Assembly (NCBI RefSeq): GCF_042477335.2
Contig: NC_091264.1
Span: 37,248,886-37,312,885, forward strand
Direction of reading: 5' to 3'
Length of the DNA stretch: 64,000 nucleotides
Source: Ovis canadensis
Lineage: Eukaryota > Chordata > Mammalia > Artiodactyla > Bovidae
Every line of letters begins with the position of its first letter. Position 1 is the first letter of the stretch. Made by a program: the position numbers and the translations under genes. Of the stretch, positions 13,801 through 28,928 are shown piece by piece. Below the pieces are notes generated by a model. It saw only the letters and a program-made list of their open reading frames with translations. It did not search any database and was not told the origin of the DNA.

Positions 13801-14476
13801 TGTGCACGACTTTTCCCCATAACTGAACTATATATATGCACATATTTTTATTTATCGCAAAAACCCAATTTTAAGATTTAACAGTTATCTATTTATTAAA
13901 TAATACCCACTTTAAAAATAAAGCAATTACTTCTTTATTTGAAATTGGATTTAATTTTTAGCTCCCATGTATGTGCACTCTTGTATATCTGCACACACAG
14001 CTATATTTCCTTCCTTGGGTTTCATTTTTTCCCTTTTAATTTCTCAGGCTTAATATGTATCTTTTATTTCTCTTTCTTATTTAGTAAAAAATTTCCCCTT
14101 AGCAGAGCTTTAATGGTACCCACAAGTTCTTAAATATAATTACTTTTCTCAGTTTATTTGGGCTCTTTCATTGTTTAATATGTTTAAGAATTTGTCAGCT
14201 TCTATTCCACCCTTCCTCAGCAACCATTTTTGTCTTGTTTCCATGGGTCAAGTAGTGAAACAATAATAAAGTTGGTCTAAAATTAAGAGAGACAGCTTCA
14301 GCTTATTCAACTCATTTTAATAAGTAACTCACTTTGTATGAATCACAACGGTAAAGTCCAAATGAGAACCTGAAGAGAGTAAGCAAGTGCATGGGATAAC
14401 TAGAATGAGTGCATTGCTGGGCTGATGTTAAGAGTTTCTGATGGTCGGTCCATACTTTGGTCATATTGCCTGAGTT
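10816..14476. other. Intergenic DNA downstream of PGK2, no gene seen
   Basis: Contains open frames on the minus strand at 10880-11260 and 11381-11881 with no recognisable domain, a T17-type run near 11957, and AT-rich sequence. AATAAA-like motifs near 11543 and 11617 could mark an unrecognised LTR. Confidence 0.45.
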
Positions 14477-14482
14477 TTTATT
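14477..14482 (-). terminator. Candidate PGK2 polyadenylation signal
   Basis: AATAAA on the minus strand, about 100 bases downstream of the PGK2 stop codon. It is the nearest canonical hexamer in the right orientation. A longer 3' UTR using another signal further left cannot be excluded. Confidence 0.45.
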
Positions 14483-14582
14483 TAAAGGTTCATTTTAACA
14501 AAAGTCGAGTTGAGATGTGAAAGTACTAAGTTGACTTAAAGGCTGTGGACAGAAAAGAGTAAGTAGGAAGGGACACTGTCAA

Positions 14583-15926
<1,344 letters not shown>

Positions 15927-15992
15927 CTAACGCCTTTCCCCTTGGCCTGCCCCTTTCTTCCCAGCACTAGCTCTCCCACGAGGCCAGCCATG

Positions 15993-15997
15993 ATTGG
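15993..15997 (-). promoter_or_regulatory. Candidate CCAAT box upstream of PGK2
   Basis: The minus strand reads CCAAT here, about 157 bases upstream of the PGK2 start codon, in a moderately GC-rich stretch (about 15.9-16.1 kb). CCAAT boxes are a known element of PGK2 promoters in other mammals. No TATA box is evident. This is a motif match only. Confidence 0.35.
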
Positions 15998-16864
15998 ACC
16001 ATGGAAAGGAAACCGGCTTTGCGATTTGTCAATGGTCCTGTCAGTCTGAATTCAGAGTGTGCTGCGTCGTGCAGATTCTAACTGCCAACGCTGAAGGTGA
16101 ACCCGGAACTGGCGGCTTGGGGGGTGACTGTTGAAGAGGTGAAGAAATTGGAATTATACGCCTCCTGCTGGTTCTTTCCCACATCCCTTTTAACAATTTT
16201 AAAAATTCTTTTAAAAGAAAAAAAAAAAAAGCCCTCATTCGGTCAAATCCTGATTATATTGAGGGTAAAAACTTGTGCAGCATCCCATTAAAGGATTTGA
16301 AATAATGGGTCTCTGACACCTTGTTTATTCAAGGCAATATAATATGCTTCTGTTTTATTCCTTATCTTGACAAATAACTCTGCTAAGAGCATGGTTTTGT
16401 GTTAGACTTTGGCTTCAGATAAATTCTCGGGTGTGGGGTGGGAATAGCATGTTCTTCCAGTCTCAGACTACTTGCTTCTTCCATTCTCAGACTACTTGCT
16501 TCTTCCATTCTCAGACTATTGTGAGGGAACGATGGTGACTTGTTCAAGAGAAGCTCCTGAGGTCATAGCAGAGAGAGTGCCAGTAGAGCACTTAAGGTAG
16601 TGGTGACATTTCTTTCAGGCTACAAAATTATGATGAAGCTCTTTACCTTTTTCTCTCCTCTCTCTCTGTTTCACTATCAGCATAACTTTAAAATTCATCT
16701 GAAAAGAGCATGGTTTCATGAGGATGAAAACATCTATTTGAATTGAAAATGAGTGAGAGTTTTTATTTTGGGGGAAAGTATATGTGGCTTATTGGTTTAG
16801 GTATAAAAATTGTGTAACTTTCTGCTCAGTTCAGAGTGAGTTTGAAAATAACTCATTGAGAAGT

Positions 16865-16934
16865 TCCCTGGTAGTCTAGTGGTTAGTATTCTGGAATTTC
16901 ACTGCCACGGCCTGGGTTCAGTCCCTGAGATCCC
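16865..16934 (+). mobile_element. tRNA-Glu-like SINE or tRNA pseudogene
   Basis: TCCCTGGTAGTCTAGTGGTT is the tRNA-Glu 5' half with A box. A TTC lies at the anticodon position and GGGTTCAGTCC is a B-box-like stretch. The 3' acceptor arm does not pair with the 5' end and there is no long SINE body. Read as a decayed tRNA-derived SINE, not a working tRNA. Confidence 0.55.
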
Positions 16935-17469
16935 ATAAACTATAACTCATGCAGTAACATTATCTATAGATTAGCCAATGAATACAATTGTTAAATGTAT
17001 ACATTGTAATAATTGGTTGATTTTGAGAACTCAGCATAAGAAAATGTTGTGGAAGGGTACATATCAACATATGGCCAGACATCTATAACTTCTGTACAAG
17101 ATGGAGACGTTTGCCATAGATGCTGATTATCTGTCTCTTATCTAGTCCTGGAGATGCCAGTGTGATTAAGTAGATTTCCTTTAGCAGCTACCAACCTATA
17201 GGAGGCCTATGGGAACCTAAGATTATTGAGCTCTTGTGTTTCTTAAGGCAAGGAGTATGGAAAGGGGGGCCTGAAAGGGAGAAAGAAAGGGAGAAGTCCA
17301 AAGCCCAAGAAGAGCTATTGGACTACTGTTGAGGATTTTTGTTGCACTGTTTCTCTCCCTTGTGTCCTGTTGCAGCGGGTGTGACCAGGAGAGAATGAAT
17401 AGAAACAGCAGCAAGAGTGTACATCTCCTGAGCTTTGATGAGTAAGTTCTGGGTTCCCAACTCAGCAAA

Positions 17470-17515
17470 AAAACAAACAAACAAACAAACAAAAAAAAAC
17501 ACACACAAAAAACGT
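17470..17515 (+). repeat. CAAA/CA-rich simple repeat
   Basis: AAAC units followed by CACACACA within an A-rich purine tract; its reverse reads as a spurious Phe/Cys/Val-rich ORF. Confidence 0.85.
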
Positions 17516-18499
17516 CAAGTGAGAAAGAAACAGAAAAAAAGGGAGAAAGAAACCCCACACAAGAAGCATTAAACCAGCGCCTTGGAATTGGTTCTAATTC
17601 TCTCTTATTGTAGAAGAATGTGAGGATGGTGCTGGGGTTAGACTAAAGTGAGGAGTCAAGAACAGTTATACTTCAGTTTGGCAGGCTCTCCTTTCAACTG
17701 ATGATATGAGGATAGAAGTTATTAAAGTGGATGAATTGTAATATTCCCTAGAGAACAGATAATACCCATAGTGGAAATAGGAATGAGGAAAAGGGAATCA
17801 CAGCAATGTAAGAGCTGTTTTGTTTAATATTTTCTTCCAGTTTCAACACACACATACACACACAAATGAAATTAGCACCTGAGTTTGGTTCACCCTGCTG
17901 ATGTTAGTAATCAAGGGAATAAAAGTATTTATAGGGGAAAAATTCAATATATCTGAGTGCGCCCACACTAAAAGAGAAAGACAATAAACAGCACAATATA
18001 CTCAGAAGTCAAATTCATGAGAATTAGACACAAGATTAAAATAAATGGGAAAATAATCTTAAAGCAAAAAAGATAATGTAAGTAGGAAGGCTGATGAAGC
18101 AGCTACAAAGCATAAACACTGGAACACATTGGACATAAAAGATGCTGAAACAACTCAAAAGTGTAAGTTACATGGTAAAATAGATAAAAAAGTAACTAAA
18201 GAATGAATTAGTGATCAGATAATTTGTGGAGGAATTGTTACATAATACATTTTAAAAGGACCAAGAGGAAGAGAGTAAAGACAAAGTCAAGGTGTGTGGG
18301 AACTAACAATTGTTTATACATCACAGAGATGTCATAAAGGGATAGAGAGAGCATGAAGGTGATAGAAAGAACAGTTGTAAAAAGTGATATCCTATAATTG
18401 AATAAACATGTTAGGTCTCAGTTTAAAAGAGACCATAACATAGTACAAACAGACTTGAAATAAACACACACTCTGGAAACAACATTTAGGAATATCTAT

Positions 18500-18900
18500 A
18501 TCAAGAAACAATTTTTTATAGTTCTATTATTTATTTGTATTTATATATAATTGACATCTAACATATTTGTTTCAGGTGTACCACATAATGATTCAATATA
18601 TGGTTACATTGCAAAGTGATTGCCACAATGTCTAGTTAACACCCATCACCACACACTGTTACAAATGCTGTTTTCTTGTGATGAAAACTTTTGTGATTTA
18701 TTCTCTTAACATCTTTCAAATAGAGAATGGGTAAAGGAGATGTGGTATATATATACAATGGAATATTATTCAGACAAAGAAAAGAAGGAAATTCTGTCAT
18801 TTGCCACAACATGGATGATACCTGGGGGTATTCATGCTAAGGGAATTAAGTCAGACAGGGAAAGAAAAAAATTTTTTTTGAAGTTTATAGAATGAAAAAG
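18500..18900. mobile_element. Two L1 3'-end pieces in opposite orientation
   Basis: Left part reads as minus-strand L1 3' UTR (ATAATTGACATCTAACATAT); right part as plus-strand (GGTATATATATACAATGGAATATTATTCAG-type signature, GGAAATTCTGTCATTTGCC, ATGGATGATACCTGG). Old copies. Confidence 0.65.
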
Positions 18901-19802
18901 CAGATCACATGCAAGGAAAAAGCTTCAGATTGAGAGTCCACTTATCACAATAAGCAAAAGACAACTTTTTACCAAAACCTTTATATCTAGGCAACATATC
19001 ATTTAAATGAAGTTAAATAAAGGTATTTTAAGTTCTAAAAAATCAGAATGTTAATCTCACTGAGGCTGTCTTTTGTAAAAAAGTAAAGCAACTCAGGACA
19101 GCTTCTACCAGAATATTTAAATAAATTTGGGGAACTAAATAGTATTTCAATCTTAGTAAAACTTGTCTGACTAAGTAATGATCACAATTTCTAGAGTTTT
19201 TAATGTTATTAAAAATGGTAACTTGATTTTTATATTATTCCATAGTTACTGCCAATATTGCAAAACATTGTTTATGTTGATAGGTTGATTTTATATTGGA
19301 CTTCTTTACTGAAGTTTCTTAGTTTAAAGAGAAAACTCAAAAGAAGCAACAAACAAATGACTTAAGTGATCATTTAATCTCTAAATAATTAAACCAGTTT
19401 CTCTTTCCTTCTTGTTTTTAATCATGTCTTAATCAAATTGTTTTGATAGAAACTTTCAGTAGTATTTTGAACACTTGTTATAGTATCAGGCATATTTCAG
19501 ATACTCTGCTTTTTTCACAATTTATCTTCTTTGAAATTAGGATGATCCTGGTATTGAAGACATTTCATGGTAATTTTTTTTTCTTTTTCCTCTTTACTGG
19601 CTTATACAATAATTATGTATTATACAATTGATAACATCACCTACTAGATGAAAATACTAAAACACCAACATTTACCCCTAGTTGCCATGCTTTATTAGTC
19701 AATATACTGAAAAAAGTTGAATCCCTATTTTAATATTAGCAGAAGAAGTTGACAGTGCATGGCAACAAGTATATACTTTTTAGGGGCTAGCATGATGTTT
19801 AA

Positions 19803-20022
19803 TGGGCTTCCCAGGTGGCTCAGTGGGTAAAGAATCTGCCTGCAACACAAGAGATGCAAACAGCCAAGAGTTCAATCCCTGCGTCAGGAAGATCCCCTGG
19901 AGGAAGGGGCAGCCCCCTCCAGTATTCTTGCCAGGAGAAGCCTGTAGACAGAAGAGCCTGGTGGGCTACAGTCTGTGGAGTCGCAAAGAGTTGGACATGA
20001 CTGAAGTGACTGAGCATGCACG
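19803..20022 (+). mobile_element. Bov-tA SINE
   Basis: Complete head and tail: GGGCTTCCCAGGTGGCTCAG to GTTGGACATGACTGAAGTGA. Confidence 0.92.
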
Positions 20023-20309
20023 CATGATGTTTAGTAGCTGTTGATACGAGAGAAAAGTGTAAACAGAGGAGGCCTCCTTGTCACTTTCACTGCTTTTATT
20101 CCTGCCATCTCATGTCTAGGTCAACCTGAAATGTGTGTTTTATTGTAGCAAATATTTACCTGTGTTTACATAGGTGTGTAGACAATGCTATATCCTGCTG
20201 TTGCTCTGGCCCAGAAGTTTTCGGATTTTGTTTGTTGAGATATCCGATAACTGCTTCTCCATCATATCTATTTTTCCCCCACAGTTTCTTCTCTCTCTCT
20301 TTCTCTCTC

Positions 20310-20650
20310 TTTTTTTTAAAATAAAACACTTTATTGGGATATGATTGACATATGGAAAGCTGTACGTATTTGATGTATACAACTCAATGAGTTGGGAGAT
20401 ACACTCATGTAACCATCACCACAACTTAACACCATAAGCATGCCCATTATCTTCAAAGGTTTCTTCTACCCTTTTCATTTATTATTTTTTATGTGATTAG
20501 AACACTTAATAAGGTATATCCTCTTAGAAAATTTTTGAGTACACAACACAGTATATTGTTAACCATAGGAACAATGGTGGATAGTTGGTCTCTAGGACTT
20601 ATTTGGCATAACTGAAACTTTGTACTCATTGGTTAGTACCTCCCTGTTAC
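20310..20650 (-). mobile_element. Old L1 3' UTR
   Basis: TTTATTGGGATATGATTGAC ... ATGTAACCATCACCACA ... ATAGTTGGTCTCTAGGACTT, a known mammalian L1 3' UTR pattern in reverse orientation, preceded by a CT-rich microsatellite (20289-20308). Confidence 0.7.
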
Positions 20651-22996
20651 CCTCCTCCCCCGGCCGCAGGCATCCTCCTCATAAATCCAGCTGGTCTTTT
20701 AGTGGCTCCTCAGCTGTTTTTATTTGTCAGTGGCTGTTCTTATATTTTGTAGATGTTGAAAACAAGACTTTGAAGTAAGTAATCAGATATGGATATAACC
20801 TACTATTCTGTTAGTAAGTCATTTAACATATTTTGCTCATTGTAGTTTCATTTAACTTTTCTGTTGGCAATATATGTGAAGTATACATTTCACTGTGAAA
20901 CATACAGAGTTCTGGGTACTGAGGTAAAAATCTGCATGAGTATAAGCTAACTGAATCACTTGTTTTATGACCAATATAGACTAATCTCTCAGTAAATATT
21001 AGGCTTACTTTTTATGAAGCAATCAATCTCTCTTTCAGAAATTCTAGTGAATTGCAAAGTTTAAAAGCCTTTTTTTTTTTTTTTTTTGCATCTGAAACAT
21101 TTTTAGTAAGCCCTGGGGACTGTTCTTAAAGACAAAGAAGGGGAAGTTATGTGCTTATAACACGTTAGTCACTGTAGAACTAGTTTCAAAAAGCTAAAAA
21201 GTTGTGCAATACATTGCAGTTATATGAGCAATACATATCTTTTAAAGTTTGTATTTTATCTGCCGATTATTTTATTGACTTCCTTATTTATTTGTCCTTT
21301 TCTACAACAGATAAACATGTGGCCAAAGTTAAATGGCTGAATTGCCCACATCACAAACGGATACTCTTGTAGGACTTTTGCATGCAAATTACCAACCTCT
21401 GTTATCAGTTATTGATTAAGGGAAGCCCGCATAAACCTAACCTATGACATAAGTCTTAGATAGGGACTTTAATTTTACTAAAATGAAGTAAACAAGAATC
21501 ATTAAAGGGGCTTTCCTGGTGGTTCAGTGGTGAAGAATCTGCCTGCCAGTGCAGGAGACACAAGTTCGATCCCTGAGCTGGGAAGATCCCACGTGCTGCA
21601 GAGCTACTAAACCCATGTGCCATGACTATCGAACCTGTGCTCTAAAGCCTGGGAGCCGCAACTACTGAACCCGTGTGCCACAGCGACTGAAACCTGCATG
21701 TCCTAGAGCTCACGCTCCACAAGAGAAGCCACTGTAATAAGCCCACACACTGCCACTAGAGAGTAGCCCCCACTCGTTGCAACTAAAGAAAAACCCATGT
21801 AGCAATGAAGACCCAGCACAGCCAAAAATAGATTACTTTTTAAGTTAAAAGAATCATTATAAATAAACAAGATAAACCATTTCTATGTCAAGCAAATCCT
21901 AGGAGAGGATTGATGTCTTGCTAAGGTTAGGTTGTGTTTTATTTTTTCCAAAGGAACCAAATTGTAGGCAGTCACCTTCTAAAGCAAACAAACAAAAAAA
22001 AATGTGTTATAAAAACTGTTTGTTTCAAAATAATATTTCTGAAGTGATTCTTGCAGTTAAAATTGTAACCAAATACTGTGTAGAAGCCAGAGGGTCAAGC
22101 TGGTGAACAGATTTATTTTTCAAAAGATGCATTTACAACATTTAAGAAATTTTACTCTAAGAGTATTTTCATTGTAAGACTAAGGAATTTGTTAACTAAA
22201 AGTTGAAAACAACTCCACAAACCTGTATAAGTGTCTTACAATTACACGCCATGGGCCAGGGATCCCAGACTCTCAGAGCTATTATGCTATAACATCAATG
22301 GCAAGGCAGACAGCTGTGTGGGACTTCAGATTTTTCTTCCATTTGTCAGGAAGTGACAGTTGTTTACAGGGAAGATGCCTTAGGTTATACATGGCATCAA
22401 CAGGAAGAAGAGAGTGTAGACTGTGCTGGTGGCTAAGAGGACAATACAAGTGGCTTCCACTTGAGTTAGTCAACACACTTCCTGGCTTTATCAGGGAAAC
22501 ACCCTGCTTCCTGCCCACAGTGTAGGCACGTGCAACTGACTGGCTTCATAATAGCATCCTAAATCCCTGGTCAATAGGTGAGTCCATTGGGCAAGTGCCA
22601 GATGAAAACTGGGCAGTGAGTTTGTCTCCTGGGCACCTGTAAGGTGAGCATACATGAGCAACTGATGCTGGCATCTGACGGTGTGTGGCTTTTTATTTTT
22701 TGCAGAGTTCACAACTTTAAGTAGGTAATCCCAGAATGTGACTAGGACAACCAACTACTGAGCATTCCTAAAATAAACTTTTTCATCATCCCAGGGCTGA
22801 TGTTTAATCACAGTTGTGATATAGTCTCATAATAAAAATCATATATAATTTTTAGAATGATATAACATTTTATAATTAATATTTTATAGTTAAATAAGTA
22901 TATTCAATGTCTTAAGAAATTTTGCACTATAACATCACATGTGATTTCATATATCATAGCAAAGCAAACACAGAGTTCAGCCTCATTAATTGCAAG
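20651..22996. other. Intergenic, one SINE, no gene
   Basis: Apart from the CHR-2 SINE (21507-21842) and a T run (21070-21088) nothing is recognised. ORFs at 22298-22754 on both strands overlap and have no family match. Confidence 0.5.
21507..21842 (+). mobile_element. CHR-2-type tRNA-derived SINE
   Basis: GGGCTTTCCTGGTGGTTCAG head with the long body (CTGCAGAGCTACTAAACCCA ... AACCCATGTAGCAATGAAGA) and A-rich tail. AAGAATCATTA is duplicated at about 21494 and 21849. Confidence 0.85.
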
Positions 22997-23322
22997 GTCA
23001 GCCAGTCCAGTTGCTCAGTCGTGTCTGATTGTTTGCAACCCCATGGACTGCAGCACGCCGGGCTTCCCTGTCCATCACCAACTCCTGGAGCTTGCTCAAA
23101 CTCATGTTCATCGAGTTGGTGATGCCATCCAACCATCTCATCCCCTGTTGTCCACTTCTGCCTTCAATCTTTCCCAGTATCAGGGTCTTTTCCAGTGGGT
23201 CAGTCCTTCACATCAGGTGCCTAAAGTATTGGAGCTTCAGTTTCAGCATCAATCATTCCAATGAATATTCAGGACTGCTTTCCTTTAGGATGGACTTGTT
23301 TGATCTCCTTACAATTGAAAGG
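22997..23322 (-). mobile_element. BovB LINE 3' fragment
   Basis: Minus-strand BovB 3' terminus (TTGCTCAGTCGTGTCTGATT onward), 326 bp. Confidence 0.85.
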
Positions 23323-23514
23323 TAAATATTACTGAGTTGGAAGTGATTCCATATATTCATTATAATTTCTATACACACATGAAAACCAGAAATAAAAACA
23401 TTGTATGCAGTTAATTTACAAATATTTGCCCAGTGCTGATTGTAAACAAAATGTAATTTTAAATGCATATGGTGTATTGTATAAATGCAGTGTGTACAAA
23501 GTTATATTAATTGA

Positions 23515-25480
23515 ATGTAGTACTGGCACCAAAACACACACACAGATCAGTTGGACAGAGAGTTGAAAATAATTATGTTTAATTAATCTACAACAAAGGG
23601 GGAAAGAATATATAATGGAGAGAAGATGGTCTCTATAGTAAGTGGTTCTGGGATAACTGGACAGCTACATGTCAAAGAATGAAATGAGAACATTTTCTCA
23701 CACTATATACAAAGTAAATTCAAATTGATTAGAGAATTAAATGGAAGACTGGAAACTATAAAACTCCTAGAAGAAAACAGATGGAACACTCCATGACATA
23801 AATCATAGCAATATATTTTTGGATCTGCCACCTAAGACAAAGGATATCAAATAAAACATAAGCAAATAGGACCTAATTAGCCTTAAAAGCTTTTGCACAG
23901 CAAAGGAAACCACCAACAAAACTAAAAGATAATCTATAGATATTTGCAAATGACCAATTAGTGGTTAATAGCTAATATACAAATAGCATAAATACACAAA
24001 ATATACATAGCTCGTACAACTCAATATAAAATATAGCTCAATATACGAATATATAACAATATACAAATAGCTCATACAACTCAATATCAAAAACACAAAC
24101 AACCATATTAAAAATGGAAAGAAGACCCAGAAAGACATTTTGACAAAGAAGATGTACACACGGCCAACAGGCACAGGAAAAAAATGCTCAACATTGCCAA
24201 TCATCAGAGAAGTCAAAACCACAAGGAGATATCACCTCACACCTGTCAGAATGGTTATCATCAAAAGAGAACTTAATAACATTTGAGGATCTGGACAAAA
24301 GGGAACCCTTGTATCCTGTTAGTAGGAATTGTCAACTGAAAAAAGAATGCACTCACTGAGCTGTGAGTTCAGTTTTATTTGGGGCTTATTGAGAGCTATA
24401 GCCTGGGAGACAGCCTCTCAGGTAGCTCTGACAAACTGCTCCAAAGAGATGGTGTGGGGACATGAGTATATATATGTAATTTTGGCACATGTTTCAGTAG
24501 AAGATTGTTGCGAGTCTCAAGGAGCATATATAAGTCTTTGATAATGATTTTAAAGCTTTTCTAAATATGAGAAAATGCAAGAATTTGGGTCCATAAAATT
24601 TTCTCCTGACAATATCTCACTATCTAGAGGCCTGTTCTGCCAGTTTCCCCAGATCAGAGAGCGCCTCATTCCTGATCTCCACCCTGAACTCCTTTCAGTG
24701 TTGAAGGTCAGCAACTACAGTGGCTAATGACTCAATTCTTGCCAAACCAGATGACAAGTGACATTTTTTAGTTGTCAGAATATAAATTGGTGTAGCCATT
24801 GTGGAAAACAGTATGGAATTTCCTCTAAAAATATAAGTATAATATGATCCAGTAATTCTGGGTATATATCTGAAGAAAACACAAAAACAATAATTGGAAA
24901 GGATACCTGTATCCAAATATTCAAAGCAGAATTATTTACAGTAGCCAAGATATGGAAGCAACCTCAGAGTTCATTAACAGTTGAATGGATAAAAAGATGT
25001 AGTATATATGAACAATGGAATACTCAACCATAAAAAGAGTAAAAGTTTGCCATTTGCAGAACCATGGATGGACTTGGAGAGTATTATGCTAAGTGAAATA
25101 AGGCAGAGAAATACAACTACTGTATGATATCACTTACATATAGAGTCTAAAAAATACAACAAACTAGTGAAGAAAACAAAAAAGAAACAGACTCACAGAT
25201 ATTGAGAATAAACTAATGTTTCCCAGTCAGGAGAGCAATGCGGGGAGGGACAAGATAGAGTAAGGTATAAGAGGTACAAACTACTATGTGTAAAATAAGC
25301 TACATGGATATATTATACAGCACAGGTAATATTACTGATATTTTGTAATAACTATAAATGAAATGTAAACTTTTAAAATTGTGATTCACTATTTTGTACA
25401 CTTGAAACTATTATGATATTGCAAATCAACTGCATTTCAATAAAAAGTTAATAAAAATTAAAAATAAAGGAACCAGTTTG
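23515..25480 (+). mobile_element. L1 ORF2 end and 3' UTR, split by a solo LTR
   Basis: Starts TAGTACTGGCACCAAAACAC, carries decayed ORF2 C-terminal sequence (CTTTTGCACAGCAAAGGAAA) and a 3' UTR ending in A-rich sequence. The LTR at 24330-24777 interrupts it. Many stops; dead. Confidence 0.85.
24330..24777 (-). mobile_element. Solo LTR of an endogenous retrovirus
   Basis: A 448-bp LTR with TG...CA ends and short inverted termini (TGTCAACT / AGTTGTCA), flanked by the 4-bp duplication GAAT (24326-24329 and 24778-24781). AATAAA on the minus strand at 24379-24374 gives the orientation. It splits an L1 3' region exactly. A 4-bp duplication suits a class I (ERV1-type) element. No internal viral genes are present. 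Confidence 0.85.
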
Positions 25481-25812
25481 TCAAAAAACAAAAAATTAAA
25501 AAATAAAAGCATGTAGTTTTAGCATAAAGACAGATATATAGTACAATGGAAAAGACAGAAAACCCAGAAATAAACCCTTAAAACATATGACAAAATGATT
25601 TTCAAGAAGGATCCTACATCATTCAATGCTATGGAGAAAGACAGTCTTTTCAACAAGTAGTGTTGGACAAACTGAATATTCATATGGTAAAGAGTGAAAC
25701 TGTACCCTCATTTTATACTGTATTAAAAATTAACTCTAAATGGATTGAAGACCTAAACATAAGAGCTAAACTGTAAAACTCTTAAGGGAAAAGCTTCATG
25801 GCAGTGGATTTA

Positions 25813-26815
<1,003 letters not shown>

Positions 26816-26887
26816 ATGGCAGTGGATTTAACAGTGAATTCCCCTATGAGACCTGAAGCACAGGCAAGACAGGAAAAACAGATAAAT

Positions 26888-27115
26888 TGAAAAGTGAAAA
26901 AAGTGAACATGAAGTCACTCAGCCGTGTCCAACTCTTTGTGACCCCATGGACTTCAGTCCTCCAGGCTCTTCTGTCCATGGCGATTCTCCAGGCAAGAAT
27001 ACTAGAAGGAGTTGCCATTTCCTTCTCCAGGGGATCTTCCTCACCCCAAGGATTGAACCCAGGTCTCCCGCACTGCAGGCAGACTCTTTACCTTGTGCAC
27101 CATCAGGGAAGCCCC
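26888..27115 (-). mobile_element. Bov-tA SINE
   Basis: Full minus-strand SINE from AAAAGTGAAAAAAGTGAACA to the head CACCATCAGGGAAGCCCC, inserted in the second L1 just right of the H3.3 retrocopy. Confidence 0.9.
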
Positions 27116-27402
27116 ATCAAACCAAAAATTTCTGTGTAAAATGGACATAATAAACAGAGTGAAAAGGCTACTCATGGAATGGAAAACATTATTTGCAAGG
27201 TGTATATCTGATAAGAGCATATAAAGAACTACTACAACACAACAACAAAAATCAAACAACTTTATTAAAAAATGGGCCAAGGATTTGAATACACATTATT
27301 CCATGGAATTTATAAAACTGGTCAATAAGCCCATGAAAAGATGCTCACTATCAAACATTAGAAAGATGTGAATCAAAACCTTAATATTTTGCCAGCTCAT
27401 AC

Positions 27403-27947
27403 TGTTGTAGCCATGCATTCCGGGAAACAAACTCGCTCAGAAGGACAATGCAGATAGTGGAGTGCAGTTTATTACACCGGCGGGCCCACGGCAGATCTCC
27501 TCTTAGCCAAGGACCCCAACCAGCATTTGTGAAAATCTTTTATACCCCATGTGTACTTGTCTGAACCCACCACTCCAAATTCCTTGAGACTTACATAAAC
27601 CAAGGAAAATACAATCCCAGTAACCCCATCACTCACGTGCTATGTGCTCAGACAGTCAGACAATTAGCCAATAATCAATAAACCCGAGGTTACACTCCGA
27701 TAGATACAGAAAAATTTATGGCCTGTCTGGAGGAAGGGGTGATTAGTATATGTTTTCTCTTAGGTGATGAGTAACCTAGATGTGATCTTCAAGGTTCCCC
27801 TGTCTGGAGGGGGTCTTATCCTTCTGTTGTTTTCATAGGCACTAAACACAGAGTTCAGAGTCCATTGGAAAGGTGGCCGAGCATGATCAGCATGAACAGG
27901 CCTAAGATGGAGTCCTATGAATTCCTTCTTCAATATCCATAAGAACA
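27403..27947 (-). mobile_element. Solo LTR of an endogenous retrovirus
   Basis: About 545 bp starting TGTTGTAGCC and ending AAGAACA, interrupting the second L1 of this region. AATAAA on the minus strand at 27473-27468, followed by a U5-like stretch, gives the orientation. Flanking bases (CATAC / GTTAC) are only partly alike, so the duplication is eroded or the ends are off by a few bases. No viral genes are seen. Confidence 0.7.
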
Positions 27948-28661
27948 GTTACTTTAAAAAAAAAACACACACACAACTACAGAGTATAACGAATGTTGGG
28001 GAGGATATGTTGAAACTGAAATTTTGAGCGACTTCATGTTCACTTTTTTCACTTTTGTGGGTGGTAATGTAAATCATGCAGTTCCTGTGGAAAAGAGTAC
28101 AGTTGTTTCAAAAAAATTTTTTTTAAAAATTACCAAGGATCCAGCAAAAAGCAGGAACTCAGAGACATTTGCTCACACATGTTCACAGCGGCATAATTTC
28201 AAAGGCCAAAAGGTATAAACAACCCAAATGGTCATTGACAACAAGTGTATAAACAAAAGGTGGCATATTACATAATATGGAATTCATTAAAAAGGATTAA
28301 TATTCTGATATACGCTACAAAATGAATGAGCACATATTTGAATGAATTTGCTTTATGAAATAAGCTAATCACAAAAAGACAAATACTGTATGTTTCCACT
28401 TATATGGGGAACTTAGGATAATCAGACTGATAAATACAGAAAGTAGAGTATACATTCCAAGAACTGGGGCAAGGGGAAAATGAATAGTTATTGTTTCCTG
28501 GGGACAGATGTTACATTTAGGAAGATTAAAATGCTCTGTAGATGAATGATCATGATGGTTGTACAATGATGGGAACTGGCTTTATGCCACTGAACATTAA
28601 TGCCATATAATGGTAAAAATGGTTTGTTTTATGGGAATCTCTGTACAATAAAGGGGTTGTT

Positions 28662-28872
28662 GTTTTTGTTTAGTCACTAAGTCATGTCCAACTCTTTGTG
28701 ACCCCATGAACTGTAGCCCACCAAGCTCCTCTGTCCAGGGATTTCCCAGCCAAGAATACTAGAGCAGGTTACCATTTCCTTCTCCAGAGAATATTCCCAA
28801 CTCAGGGATCGAACCTGCATCTTCTGCATTGGCAGGTGGATTCTTTACCACTGAGGCCCCAGGGAAGCCCCA
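28662..28872 (-). mobile_element. Bov-tA SINE
   Basis: Minus strand: GTTTAGTCACTAAGTCATGT to CACTGAGGCCCCAGGGAAGC. Confidence 0.9.
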
Positions 28873-28928
28873 AGTCATATACTGAGGGAACCATATTTCA
28901 TTGGATTCCAAATTATAAGTCATTTTCA

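Larger units (their letters stand above)
16240..18499. other. Intergenic DNA upstream of PGK2
   Basis: Holds a tRNA-like SINE, a CAAA repeat and a short tandem triplication of CTTCTTCCATTCTCAGACTA-type units around 16457-16520. No gene seen. Confidence 0.5.

Noticed and set aside
16865-16934. Functional tRNA-Glu gene
   Set aside because: The acceptor stem is not complementary and several conserved positions differ; a tRNA-derived SINE is more likely.
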